Numbered from the stretch's first letter, positions 48,139-63,990 are shown. The stretch is 64,000 nt of DNA from Plectrocnemia conspersa (GCA_009617715.1 VTFK01000211.1:558001-622000); one strand, 5' to 3'. Made by a program: numbers and translations. Notes: a model not told the origin generated them from the sequence alone.

Positions 48139-49173
48139 ATGCCTGAACTACACTCTCTGGAAGTTGTCCGAACCGAAGTTACAACTGAAGGCTGAGACCT
48201 ACGACTTCGAGTAAGCGACCACACTGTCACAAATTTCATATGACGTCCGGACGGCGGCTTCTGTCACGTACAGCCGGCATATTTGCGCCCGATCGAAAAA
48301 TATGCCAAGTAATCGCAATTTTTAAATTGTCATAATATTAAAATTACGCTATTGTTAATTATAAAAGTTTGTGTGGGCACTCACCAATACAATATCAGTG
48401 AAAACTTTTCGGTCGTAAATATTTAATTTACGTAAAAGCTTTTGCAAAATGCCATAAGGCATTAAAATGATACTTCAGAATACGAACACCACATCTGTGA
48501 CTATCCTAGAATTTGTCGCCATCGATTCTAAATAAGAATTCGTTATGGTGTGACATTTATATAAACCAATCTAGGAAAATACATAAGGATATTCGAAACG
48601 ATTTTTTTTAACAAAATCAAGTACAACTAATTATTTTTTAATTATTTAATTTTATATGAAAAAAATATAATAACGATATATGTTAGAAGAATATAAATAA
48701 TCCCTTTTGGTGCCCTAAAATATTCAAAGATGTCAATAAAAGTCTGTTGAAGTCCCCGTTAAGCATGTGGAGCGCTTGACATGCGTGTTAACCATAGGAC
48801 GCCTACGCGCATATTGAAATTAAACCGAGTTACTCGTTCTATCTTATTTGCGAAAAACCATATCATTATCTCTCTCACTCTCGTCACTTAACACGCAAGA
48901 GAGCGAAAGGGGAAGTATCTCACCACTCGCGCTCGAAAGAGCAGCTCCGACTTCGGTTCTTTTGACTTCGGTCCGTTTGCCGACAATGTTCAGAAGCGCT
49001 CGAAGCTGGCCAAGTTGACAGAATTACCCCCACTTTATCTTCCGTTCTCGGTAACCTCGCACAACTTCCGAGAGACTTTAGAGCGGACAGAACCGAACTC
49101 GACCGAAGTAACCAACTATATTCTCCGTCCTTGGCCAACCTTGGCCAACTTCCAGAAAGTGTAGTGCAGGCAT
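48139..49173. mobile_element. Nested DNA element with 31-bp inverted ends
   Basis: Inverted ends at 48139-48169 and 49143-49173 share ATGCCTG-ACTACACT and TCTGGAAGTTG with three or so mismatches. Inside both ends are repeated ACTTCGGT / ACCGAAGT units, which look like transposase-binding subterminal repeats. About 1035 bp, no recognisable transposase, and no clear target duplication. It lies inside the hAT at 48030-49903 and so arrived later. Superfamily unknown. Confidence 0.65.
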
Positions 49174-49329
49174 TAGAATTGTGAAAAATCGCCCTTCGAC
49201 GACGTTTATTTAATCGCGCTCGTGTTTTTACAAGCTTTATTTTTAATATTGTGTTGTCTAATTTAAAAATTGAGTGATTTCTCTGTTAAAATTATAATCC
49301 CTACAATATTGATAAAAAAAAGACAATCA

Positions 49330-49795
49330 GCAAAACCTTTTTAACTTCTTTAGTAGAGGCAAGGACAATATTCAGAATAAAACTAGTAATAAGCCACTGG
49401 TCACAAATTTTTCTGAAAGTGAAGATCCACATAAGGGAAACCAATGGATAAATAATCCCTTTTTAGAAGTCGTGAAAAAGAAAAGCTGATCGAATTTACT
49501 TCTGATGACAATCTGGCTTCCAAACATAAAATACACTCATAAAAATTCTAGATATCTCTCAATAAAGAATATCTAGTTATAAAGCTATCAAATTCTTAGT
49601 AGTTTTTTCAACTTCATATTTGTGTGAAAAAAATTTTCATCTGTGTCAATAATGTCACCAAACAGAGGAATCGATTGAGTGTTAGTTCAGCGCTTCGTCT
49701 CTCAGAAACAACGCTGCAATCATGTATATCAAATTTACTTGCAAAAAGCAGCAGTAGATGTCGCACTATCAAAAAATCGTATTTTTATAGCATTT
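49330..49795 (+). pseudogene. hAT transposase C-terminus (ZBED5-like), decayed
   Basis: In shifting plus-strand frames: SESEDPHKGNQWINNPF at about 49420-49465, an EKLIEFTSDDNLASK-type phrase near 49480-49525, and a VVFSTSYLCEK-like block near 49595-49635. The last corresponds to the known FSTTYLCE motif of the hAT C-terminal dimerisation region in Buster/ZBED5-type transposases. Stops and indels throughout. It belongs to the hAT element around it, in its sense direction. Confidence 0.6.
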
Positions 49796-49999
49796 AAATA
49801 AAATTCTATCTAACATTGATTTTTATTTTGGGTTTACGCCGGTCCGCAAAATATTTTTCCCACTTTCGCCGGGCCGCGGATGTAAAAAGGTTGAAGAGCA
49901 ATGATCTAAACTACCGACATAATAACACAGTTGTGAACTGCTGTTCGAGTGTGTTCACTTCCTGCGCCTTTAACCTCAGTTGGTTAACAATATTTTAAA

Positions 50000-50530
50000 T
50001 TCAAAGAATAGGGAGTATTACCTTTGAAGTGAAATCCTCCGAGTTTTAAAATTAACCGCGTCGCTTGTGTGTGAATCTTGAGCTTTGTTCGCAGCAAATT
50101 CGAACAGGGGCGAACTCGTATTCCCACAGCAAATTTATAAAATCGAGATACCAGCGCCGGTGTTAATGCATTTCCCACCGCGTCGAGATTTAACTTCACT
50201 TTTTCGCCCGCTTCCATTTTCATATGAATAATACAGCGTTAATGGCGTCTTTCGCCGACCCCGCCTGTCCATATCTCGTTTCCTTTTGCGTCGGAAAACG
50301 AGGTCACAGATAAAAAAGTAAATTAAAAAAAATGAAGTAATACACACAGCGGAGTTTCACTTTTTCTCTTTCCGAAAATTCAATTTTTCACTGCACCTGC
50401 ACACGTTCCTTTGCTTCGTTGCCGAATGCAATAACACTAAAACGATTTCCCTCTGGGTCTCTAAAGGGCTCGGGTTTCTGTCGGAAAATTGCACGCTTCG
50501 AATAAACACATCAATCTGAATGAGCCTTAA
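50000..50530. other. GC-richer ORF-poor island
   Basis: About 500 bp of balanced composition with TAATGGCG and TTAATGC homeodomain-like cores and no domain in the 70-79 codon frames present. One of the larger islands. Role unknown. Confidence 0.35.
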
Positions 50531-54650
<4,120 letters not shown>

Positions 54651-56583
54651 GCTCACGCAAAAAAATCTCTTTCATTATTTGAAGCCAAATAAACATTTCA
54701 TTATTGCTGACAAATTTATTGTCGTCATCGCGATCTCTCTTCCATTCTTAAAAGCCACCATAATTCTTTTAAATAGTATTAAAAAACTTTTCACAATAAA
54801 GTAATTATTTTAATAAATTATATTACATAGAGTATAATTTTATATTAAATAAAATATTTTAGAGTGATTTTTATCTGATTTTTCAAAACTATTGCTGAAA
54901 ATAAATAGTTTAAGTACAAAAGAACATAAAATAAAATAGGTTTGATCATCGCATACAAATAAGCCTGTCAATAGATTTTTAGATTTTTTATCTCAAACGA
55001 TTCCTTTATATCTTAGCCTATAATAAAATGGCAAGAAAATAGTCACATACACCACAGAAAAAAGTAGACGTCACTTCCGGTCGGACCGCAGCATCAATCC
55101 CATGTCAATAAGGAAAACCCCTGAGGGAGCTATTTCACGACTAGGAACCATTATTGAGTAGGAAAGCCCTTCGTTTGCAGAAACCAGGCTCATCTTATCT
55201 CAGTGCGTTTGAACGCCTGACGCGTCTCGAAAAAGATAACGGATATCCGATTTAACGCTGATATGAAGCGTTAATAGAGAATATAAGTGCTTTTTATTAT
55301 ATTTTACTATTGGAAAAATAACTTGATTGTGACTATCCAAAATTTCATCTAAAGTCAAATTATTAGTTTTGCATTGAATTGAGGTATACATACATATATA
55401 AGCTGGAGCTTTTAAAGCAAAACAAGTTCATAGTTAATATCGTATATTCTGTGCTACTAAATATTATGTGATGAATAGATATATTAATATCATATTCCTT
55501 TATAATAATTTAAGTATATATATATATTGAACATATTCCTTGAAAGACATTTAAATATATATTTTATTTCAACAAACCATTAATTTGTCTGGAACAAGAA
55601 AATCGAAACAAATATATTACTTATCTGACTCAGCATATTGCTTAACGAGAGTTTGATGTTTACAAATGGCAATACATATGTATTAATTAATTTTAAGAAT
55701 ACAAACAAAATAAGGGATGATATTTATTGAAATAAACCCTTTGATGTATACATATGATTTAAAAAATATATATATAAACTCTACATGACACATTTCATAC
55801 ATAAAGAATCTGCAAAACTTCCACTACGAACATATTTTGCGAGAGCGCAGAAGCAATCTGTAAAATGAGTTGGCCTGAATCGCAACCTATTTTATTTCAC
55901 TTCGATATTCTTCCACATGCAGATAAGGCGAACGAATGTGTATTTTAAAATGAAATACTTTTGTTAAATTTAAAAAAAAAAGGTTTAGAAATGTTCCACC
56001 CTTTGAAACGCGTGAAAAATATTTTTGCCGATATTGATGGTGCTGTTGTTATTTTTTGCTTTGAAAAAATATATATTGTACGTTTCACGTATATACGTAT
56101 TAGCAGAAAGAACGAACGTATAAATTCGCAAACGGGGCACCTAACAGCGTGGGTATTTGATTAATGACCCAGGTGCTCCGACCCTGTACGTGGTCATAAG
56201 AAAAATAAATCACTCGATCGCCTCAGCCAAAGCCTTCGGTGAAGGGTCGGGAAAATAAAAGGCCATCGAGGGCATTAGGTTACTGCTCCAGTACCCTGCT
56301 CTTCTCACTCAATAATGTGGTTTTTTGTTTTCTCTTTTTTTCTTTTTAGTTTTCTGTATCGTTGGCTAATAACGGAAATCTATTGTCCGAAACACACTTT
56401 TGTGTTTATAGGCAATAAAAAATACACAGTAATAGAGGTTCTTTATAAAAATAAATGGCATAATATGTATTACTAGTATAATACTAATAAAGTATCATAG
56501 TCTATTTTGTAAAAAAGCAAAATAATAATTACAGAAATAAATTATATTTTAGGTAATATATTGTATGTGCTATGTTCTAATCT
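54651..56583. other. AT-rich DNA, no gene seen
   Basis: No recognised gene. A GC-richer patch at 56110-56300 has no known frame; it may belong to the Helitron to its right. Confidence 0.4.
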
Positions 56584-56958
56584 ATGTATATAAAATTCAA
56601 TGTTCTTATGTATGTGATTTCGCTAAAAAAATTAAAGAGCGTGCTTAAAGAGCGGTTTGAATTAAATCCGATAGGTACTGCTGTTGTTTTTAGTGTTGTC
56701 GGGCGCAACGCACTCGCGATAATTTTGACGTCATATCATGTTACATCGCCGCCGTCGTATTTTTCTTTGCTAATATATCTTAATTTAGTATTACAAGGTC
56801 AATCGTTGCAAGTATTTGTACTGAATTTTGAGAATTCATGTTTTTCTCATGGTCAATTATATGTTGCATGCTCCCATATAGGAAAACCAAGCGATTTGTT
56901 TGTATATGCGCTAAATAGAATCACCAAAAACATATTATATCTCAGAGCATTAAAATAA
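56584..56958 (+). pseudogene. Helitron helicase C-terminus
   Basis: From about 56794 the frame reads QGQSLQV, FENSCFSHGQLYVACSHIGK, PSDLFVYAL and ends LRALK. This matches the well-known end of the PIF1-like helicase of Helitrons, where GQLYVACSRV and the QGQSL motif are near-invariant; here the arginine after CS is changed to histidine. The preceding 70 codons of the same frame do not look like helicase and are probably rearranged. The rest of the Rep-helicase protein is absent. Confidence 0.85.
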
Positions 56959-57060
56959 TTCATTAATTTCAATTTTTTAATTCCAATAAAATTAATATTG
57001 AATTGATTTTGTACAATATCCAGATGGGGTTAAAGCTAAAGAAAAGGAAAAAAACAGTAT

Positions 57061-57137
57061 CAATGCTTCACTATTGCTAAATTTAAGTATGAATTCATAT
57101 TGAATTCATACTGAAATTTAGCAATAGTGAAGCATTG
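57061..57137. repeat. 77-bp palindrome at Helitron end
   Basis: The 24-base left arm CAATGCTTCACTATTGCTAA... (57061-57084) is the exact complement of 57114-57137. Pairing continues inward with one mismatch almost to the centre. Much longer than the usual Helitron terminal hairpin. Confidence 0.9.
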
Positions 57138-57231
57138 CTGGGTCTGCTAGTAATTAATAAATAAATATATGTTTTATCAAATTTTGATAATAAATTTTAC
57201 CTACACAGGTGTTCATAAAAAACGTGTTACA

Positions 57232-57275
57232 TTAAAGTGTTTCACAGTAGAAAAAGTTTGAAAAATCCTGCTCTA
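57232..57275 (-). mobile_element. hAT-like terminus remnant
   Basis: The minus strand reads TAGAGCAGGATTTTTCAAAC then TTTTTCTACTGTGAAACAC, the style of hAT ends (CAGnGGTTTTCAAACTTTTT). No partner end was found, so only one end or a decayed MITE remains. Confidence 0.4.
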
Positions 57276-57499
57276 ATATATACTATGTATTACTACAATC
57301 AATCATATTTTTTTACTTAGTCAAAGTATTGAATTTTACTTAACATACAAAAAACAATACCATAATTAATGTACAGTTTTTTTATATGAATAAAGTTATT
57401 TTAGCTTTTCTAGTGTTATGAAAAAATCAGTATAATATTGTATTACTTTTGTATTTAATTAATTTGTGTATACCTATATTTTTCTCATATCCAAGCGCC

Positions 57500-57880
57500 A
57501 AGAAATAATAATCCCTTTAGCATTCAGGCGCATTTCCTTCCTGGGATAATTTCTTTCTCAAACAAATTTTCCGCTAAATTTCCCAATAACCTTTTTCCCT
57601 TTCGCCTAATGAGGATCGTTAAATACGGACCGATGACTTCGTATTATCGATCTTTTCTTATTAGCAAATGTCAAAAAAACGGCAAATTTCATACTCAAAC
57701 GGTTCCAAATTGTGTTTATCACTCTATTGTCTCCCCTTCACTAATCATTTTGAAAGGTATCGATTGATTTCGTTTTTTTCTCTTCTTCGACTGCGATACC
57801 GTCGCGCTTTAATGGTATTAAAGACAGATTGAATTGTGGAGCCTTACCCGTAAACTTAGCAGCGAGGGGTAGATAATAAA
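57500..57880. other. Mildly GC-richer stretch
   Basis: Composition is less AT-rich than the flanks, with no coding frame or repeat recognised. Weakest of the islands. Confidence 0.25.
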
Positions 57881-58149
57881 GCCAATTCTTCACAGTGAGA
57901 AGACATCATCAAAGAAAGATTCGATTTCAATCCATTACGTCGGTATGATGCCTTTTTCTCGTCGATAATTTATAAAGTTCTACTTCGAACTTTGCTGTAA
58001 TGTAATCAATTTAAATTATTGCTGGTTAAATTATTGATTGGATCAAATTGATTAGCCAAATATAATTGAAAAACATTAAAAGCTATGATTTAAATCATTT
58101 AACACACACAGATATGTTTTTAATGTAATGAAATTCCATTCTTTTTTAT

Positions 58150-58234
58150 GATGAAATTTGCTTTGGTATACGAGTATTTTGAAATACGAGCTCGTTTCCG
58201 TAACGAATTATACTCGTAAACCGAGGTTCCACTG
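58150..58234 (-). mobile_element. Tigger-type terminus remnant
   Basis: The minus strand begins CAGTGGAACCTCGGTTTACG and carries repeated ACGAG units, as at the ends of Tigger-type elements. It is bounded on the right by TA (58235-58236). No second end is visible. Confidence 0.6.
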
Positions 58235-58299
58235 TATATGGACGCCATTGATTGAATTGGTCACGTTTTATCGCGTCCATATAAACATATATAATAGAT

Positions 58300-58760
58300 T
58301 CCAAACCGCCGACCGCCTCGCTCTAAACCAACCCTAATCTTGACCGTCCGTCTTCTCGTAATACGTTCATCTCATCCACACAGTGAAGTATTACGTATAC
58401 AGATCGTAAAACCGTAAATACCCCACGAGTGGAAACATATTGTCGAGTCTACTTATATGTCTCTGTATGGACAGGAGCAGTCCTGTCCCTGGGCGGGTTC
58501 CCAGTGCGGTTTTCGCCCACGAGAAACTTCGCCTGGGCTAGAGGGTTTGCGATAAGTTCCTAGACTAAGGTCTCGAGATTTATCAAGCGACCGCACGAGT
58601 GATCGTCGGCGTCCGTCTGTCCTGACTTGCGTCGACCATTTGTCAGTGGGAGCGTTCAGCCGGCCTGTCATAATGGACGACGGACGAGTATTTATCTTTC
58701 AGCGCCGGCTTTTGCGACTGACGCGTACAAATTAGCATAATACGAAAGCGTTAATTTGCG
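58300..58760. other. GC-richer ORF-poor island
   Basis: Long balanced-composition block. A 72-codon minus-strand frame is arginine- and serine-rich without a domain. Role unknown. Confidence 0.35.
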
Positions 58761-58931
58761 CTACACCACCGGATCTGCTAATCTGAATATTCACGTATGT
58801 ACATTCTATGTACGACGTATATTATACTTGTGAATGTGTGTTAAAGCTGTCGGCGAATTATAGCGAACTTTGTTTGACACGCAAAAACTTTATCGGCGAT
58901 CTTCAACATAATTTTATTTAGTGTTTCAGAT

Positions 58932-59193
58932 CAGTGGCGTAGCTAGGGTATGTGCCGCCCAGGGCGATTCTTAAAATTGCCGCCCCCCTATACATTTTTT
59001 GCAGGGTCATGAAATCAGCATTTCATAAAATAATAAATTGGTTATTATTAAGCTCTTGTTATTCGTGAATTTATATATGTTTTAGTGCATTCAGGGTTAA
59101 GAACCACAACGATCCCATCGCGAATATGCCGCCCCCAAACAAGTGCCGCCCGGGGCGGCCCACCCCCTCCGCCTCCCCATAGCTACGCCACTG
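58932..59193 (+). mobile_element. hAT MITE family 2, copy 2
   Basis: A 262-bp element with inverted ends CAGTGGCGTAGCTA and TAGCTACGCCACTG and the perfect 8-bp duplication TTTCAGAT at 58924-58931 and 59194-59201. Same family as 20646-20896, with better kept ends and about 20 extra bases near 59040. Non-coding; the frames on both strands are by-products. Confidence 0.95.
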
Positions 59194-59201
59194 TTTCAGA
59201 T

Positions 59202-59473
59202 GAACCATTTTTGTAATATAAATATTCCAATACATGTTCAAGAAGTATATTATAGTTTTAAAAGACAACAGAGCATTGGAAAGATAAAGCAATACACACT
59301 CTATTTTAAATGGCCTGATTTTTTATTTAATTTCATTTTTTAAGTTAATAATTTTCAATTCCAACTTCAAAATGTATTTATTAAATTCAATAAACCATAT
59401 TATATTATTAACCTACACTCTCGTTTGTGTCATGCTCCTTTTATATTCAATCTCTTTCTAGTATTCTCAAGTA
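59202..59473. other. AT-rich DNA, no gene seen
   Basis: Nothing recognised between the MITE and the next hAT element. Confidence 0.5.
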
Positions 59474-59481
59474 CTCCTTGA

Positions 59482-61022
59482 TAGGGATTCCAATCCAGGG
59501 CCAAAATTTTGATCCCGGGATTTCGGTATTTCAATTAGTCGATCCCGGGATCCCGGGACCAGTCCCGGGATAATTTTCATGTTATTTTATCTATAAAATA
59601 ATTTAAAGTGAATAATACAATATATTATTACATCTGTTTTTTATAACGAAAAATGTTTTAATTTTAGTCTTGGGTTTAAAATAGAAAATAATATAATAAA
59701 AATAAAAAAGTGAAAGTCTTATATATTTATTTGAGAAGATAAAAAATGCACTTTTGACAATGTATGTACATATGTACATTCATAGACACAATTAATGGAA
59801 CACATTATTTTGAATAAAACTCACAAAATAACATCATAGCATCAAGCGTTTCATCATTTAGCCTTGATCTGATTTTGGTTCCTAAGCAGCCTGCTGAAAA
59901 AGCACGTAAATATTTATGACAGTTCGAGGTGATGACCGCTTGAGCCTCCATTTTTAAATAAAATCATTTCTTGGTTTATAATGGACATGAGGCTAGTGCA
60001 ATTTCGAACTTTTAGTTCACATGTCACATCAAGCTTTTTGAGATTTAATCCTATAACTGTTGTTTCATTGTTTATTGTTCAATTGATAGGGGTTTTATGT
60101 GGGATGACTGCGTTGAAGTAAATTCGATTGATGACGTTATTAGTAACTCTGATATTTCGATTATATCTTGATCTTTTTCTTCATTCAATCTTTCAATAAG
60201 TTTTTGAATAGATTTTTTTATAGTTTTACGAGTTGTTTTGTTGTCATGAAATGATGAAGGGTTGAATAAATATTTTAATGAATCAGTTAAATCTGTTCGG
60301 CTTCGTTTTTCTACGTGTTTTCGTAGAGAAATTAATAAATCTTTGCCTAAGACTTAGGCTCAGTCAATTGTCTGAAACTGAATTCAAAAAATTGCGTCGG
60401 CTGAGCACAAGTTGGTATTACGTCGGCAGAGTGCTTCATCTGCTAATTTTAGAGGCTTTAATACTTGTATAATTTCTTTAATTTTCATCTAGTCATTTTC
60501 ATTAAATATCACCGAAAAATTCTTTATATCTATCTAGAGTTTTTTATATACATGTTTTTAAAAATAAAAATCATTGCAGCATATAATAAAGACTGTTCCA
60601 TCTGGTTTTATAGTCTAATATAAGTGAAACTTCTTTTCCATGCTCGCTTCTTATATATTTTTGTAGAATAGAATCATTTTTAGTTGGTGATCTTTCAAAT
60701 ATTGCTACGAATTTTCTGACACTATTTACTATATCGTTGATGCGGAGATTTTCAGATTCAGAATAAATCATTGTAAATCCTTCTTCATCTTCGTATTCAT
60801 CAGTAAATTGATATTGATTATTTTTTTCATAGCATGATTCCAAATATTCACAGATGACACGTGCAACTCGCGCAAGTTTGTATACGAAATATAACGATTT
60901 TGTTAATAGTAATTCGATTGTGCTTGATAAATCAATCAATCAAGATTATGTTTTATAATCCCGGGACTCATCGGGTATTGAAAATCGTTCGGAATCCCGG
61001 GATCCCGAGATTGGAATCCCTA
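59482..61022 (-). mobile_element. hAT transposon, 1541 bp, decayed
   Basis: Perfect 14-bp inverted ends (TAGGGATTCCAATC) and the perfect 8-bp duplication CTCCTTGA at 59474-59481 and 61023-61030. Both ends carry several TCCCGGGAT units as subterminal repeats. A decayed transposase on the minus strand fills much of the interior. Clear hAT with intact boundaries but no working gene. Confidence 0.93.
59815..60939 (-). pseudogene. hAT transposase remnant
   Basis: The 122-codon frame at 60571-60939 reads VRKFVAIFERSPTKNDSILQ and LILDYKTRWNSLYYML, the hAT core block that includes the near-invariant TRWNS motif. Further down the minus strand, at about 59825-59925, the C-terminal dimerisation block survives as TKIRSRLNDETLDAM. 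An acidic stretch (DEYEDEEG) precedes the first block. The N-terminal zinc finger and the catalytic DDE context cannot be assembled without stops. It belongs to the element whose ends are at 59482 and 61022. Confidence 0.85.
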
Positions 61023-61286
61023 CTCCTTGATAAAACCTATCCATTTCTTCTTAGATGATTCCTATTTAGCTATTTTTTGGTTATCGATCTTCACTCATTC
61101 GTTCTACATGGACAGCCCATATGAATCTTTACGCTTTAAAAAATATGAGGCTCTCCATATCGAAATTGTACAGTGTCCATGATAGTATTGATAAAAAAAA
61201 CACACATAAAAAAAGTTTATTCATCGCTATCGTCGCTATATGATATTGTTCAGCATGATTTACGAACTGGTTCGAATCACGCTTAT

Positions 61287-61768
61287 CTCTGGAAAAGATC
61301 AGCACATCAGATTTAAATCCTGAAGATAATGGTTCTTCACAAATAAAATTAGCCTCAACTTATCGTGTTGATTTTTCCAATCAGTGATTAAACTTTGCGA
61401 TGGTTTTGATATTTTTTTGTACAACTCATATATACAATTCTGAAGCTCGCGTTGAAACTTGAAGGTTCGTTCAGAATCATCATATTTTTCAAGAAAATTT
61501 TTGGTTTTCCAATTTACTGCAAAATTAAATTACATTTACAGTAAGGGTGACCAGAGTTTCATATTCTATCGACTTATTTTCTGGTTATACAAATCATTGT
61601 CATTCAAGATATTATCTATTCACAAGTAATTCCTCGATATCATTTTGGGTAAATGTATCAAAACTTTCCCTACTAATTTCATATGCTAAAGAAATTATTT
61701 CAGCTGATAATGTTTGATTAGTTTTATTGACTGCAACACATTCGGCCAAATTTGTTTCTAGCAAGAAT
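61287..61768 (-). other. Two open segments, possible host exons
   Basis: On the minus strand two segments free of stops lie close together. The first (about 61637-61768) reads FLLETNLAECVAVN and ISLAYEISRESFDTFTQNDI. The second (about 61314-61525) reads EKYDDSERTFKFQRELQ and LITDWKNQHDKL and is preceded by TAATTTAATTTTGCAG, a good 3' splice site. The charged, coiled-coil-like composition looks protein-like and unlike the mobile elements nearby. The phases do not join simply, no family is recognised, and chance cannot be excluded. Confidence 0.15.
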
Positions 61769-62149
61769 TTAAGCTTTGTGGTCTTATTTGAGAAATATAT
61801 GTTTTACATGTCAAAAATGCTTCATGAAATATAAACCGTATAAAAATAATACGCATACAAAGAGACTCGAGTGTGTTTAAAAAAGTTTTGTAGACATTTT
61901 AAAAATAATTTTAGAATCTGAACTAGCGAACAAATTTAAAATATTTTAAAAAAATTGTTTGATCATTCTCACTGTGTAATCAATATTTCAATAAACATTT
62001 TACTAAATCTGTCATTTCTAGAATAATTTATTGTATTCAAGCTTATTAATAATAACTATGGTTGTTGTTCATTTTCAAATATTATTTACCAAGTTAAGGC
62101 TACGATTTATGCAGTATTTGCTAAATTTTTTTGATGACTTACAATCGAT

Positions 62150-63345
62150 AATTGATTTTTAGTGTTATGAGTCGATCAACCCACCATACATACGCTTATA
62201 AGACTTGCAATATAGTTAAGGTCAGTGTGAGCTTATTTATACATATTTAAAATTGAGTTTTGGTGACAGTATAAAACTTTTAAGCATCCTGTATATGTTT
62301 TAAAATTCAATTTTTTTTTGGTGAAAGTATAAAAAACTTTTAACTAAGTAGGTTTATATTTTAACGAAAAGATTGCTAAATATAAAACGTTTAAAAGCCT
62401 AAATTTCATCTAAATAAAATATAAAAAAAATAGTTTTTTGCTTCAAAACAAGCGATGTATAAGTTCGTTCGGAAAATGAAGCCATTTTGAGACTTTTTCA
62501 GAAGAGTTAACGCTCTTAACTGCTTGGTTTTAAAGATTAAAATTTTAGTATCGTAAAACTACCAAGCACCCCTATACTTTTTGTATGAAAAAAAAATATA
62601 ATTTTTTTTACAAAATGGCGGCCAATGTAAAAATCAAAAGTGTCATAACTTTGCAAAATGAAACTTCACTGAAAAATGTTGTATGCAAAAAGTGTTTAAA
62701 ACTTTAATTTACATTAAAAAAAATTTTAATTAATTTTTTTTAATAAAAAACGAGTCTTATGGTAAATTGACCGGGCACCCATACGAGCTTTTATGTGACT
62801 TTTATGTGACTATAGTTAACGCTTGTATTTGGTTTCTTTTAAATATATAGACTTGAATTTTTGATACGAAATAGAGCTTTTAAATATACTTACGATACCG
62901 TTTAAAAAAAAAAAAATAAAAAATTTTTTTTTTTTTTCAAAACACGTTTAGTGTGATGAGTCGATCGACCCACCATACATACGCTCATAAGAATTTCAAT
63001 ATAGTTAAGGTCAGTGTGAGCTTATTTATACATATTTGAATTTAAATTTTTGTGACAGTATAGAATTCTTAAGCATCCTGTGTATGTTTGTTAGCAAAAT
63101 CCATTTTGTCAATTTTTTCAAAATGGCGACAAGTATAAAAACTTAAACACTCGTAACTAAGTAGGTTTAAATTTTAACGAAAAGATCGCTATGTATAAAA
63201 CGTTTAAAAGCCTAAATTTAATCTAAATAAAATATAAAAAAAATAGTTTTTTGCTTCAAAACAAGCGATGTGTAAGTTCGATCGGACCCCCATACGAGCC
63301 ATTTTGAGACTTTCATAAGAGTTATGTTCTTAATTGCTTGGTTTC
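62150..63345. repeat. Long-period diverged tandem repeat
   Basis: The block at 62150-62535 recurs at 62945-63345 in the same order. Shared phrases include CCACCATACATACGCT, GTTAAGGTCAGTGTGAGCTT, AAACGTTTAAAAGCCTAAAT and CTTCAAAACAAGCGATGT. Offsets of 789-813 bp show indels between copies. The spacer repeats smaller pieces, such as CAAAATGGCG and CCCATACGAG, at an offset near 510. No coding frame is kept. Confidence 0.85.
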
Positions 63346-63443
63346 ATCATACAAATAATAATTTTAGTTATCATACAAATAATATTATCATTTTAAAATA
63401 ATTAACTGATAAAGTTAATGTTTTAAATTTCAAGTTAAACATG

Positions 63444-63446
<3 letters not shown>

Positions 63447-63535
<89 letters not shown>
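63447..63535. repeat. (TA)n microsatellite
   Basis: About 89 bases of uninterrupted TA. Confidence 0.97.
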
Positions 63536-63540
<5 letters not shown>

Positions 63541-63589
63541 AATATTTCGTATGTGACGATATTGTTTCATTACTTTCAGTTCTTACGCT

Positions 63590-63990
63590 TTCTTTGTGGA
63601 CTCACAAATGGATTACGACTAATATAAAACAGTACAATACACGTTTGTGCGCTTTCATTGAATTAGCGCTCTCGGGTTTTACGAAAGCTCGCGGCTCAAT
63701 AAAGTAGCGCACAAACGACACGAAGCGAAAGCTCGATCTTAAAAGCGAGTTTACGCATCCGAAACGCTATTTGGCGTAGGACACGAAAGTCGTGCCCATT
63801 TTTACTGTTGCGAATATTAGTGGAACTATTGTACGTGCGATTCGCATAAAAAGCACAATAATAAAGAGAGTTGCTCTTCAAAGGAGTGATCACAAGATAT
63901 ACGGCCGAGTTGCGTGCTCTCTGCGCGGATTTTCCCTTTGTCGGTGTTGTTTTTCTCTTTTCTCTTTTGTCACACATTTCACGGACTATT
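63590..63990. other. GC-richer ORF-poor island
   Basis: Balanced-composition block near the right edge. It has 12-bp inverted arms CGTTTGTGCGCT at 63642-63653 and 63706-63717, and several CGAAAGCTCG and CGAAAGTCGTG phrases. The overlapping 66- and 93-codon frames have no known domain. It may continue past the window. Confidence 0.3.

Larger units (their letters stand above)
48030..49903 (+). mobile_element. hAT transposon, 1874 bp, decayed
   Basis: Ends are inverted: CAGTGTTCTTCAACCTGG at the left, and at the right a complement starting CATTGCTCTTCAACCT. GGTCCGCGG-type blocks follow inside each end. The flanks GTCTAAAC (48022-48029) and ATCTAAAC (49904-49911) are an 8-bp duplication with one change. 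The right half holds a decayed transposase C-terminus. The left half is interrupted by another DNA element at 48139-49173. Confidence 0.85.
56584..57150 (+). mobile_element. Helitron 3' end
   Basis: The element ends CTAG at 57147-57150 followed by T, as Helitrons do when they insert between A and T. A hairpin ends nine bases before the CTAG, at the known spacing. Upstream is the very end of a Helitron helicase. The 5' end and replication-initiator domain were not found, so this is a truncated copy or one whose 5' part has decayed. Confidence 0.8.

Noticed and set aside
61255..61275. tRNA-like B box (GGTTCGAATCAC)
   Set aside because: No A box at the right distance and no cloverleaf can be folded.
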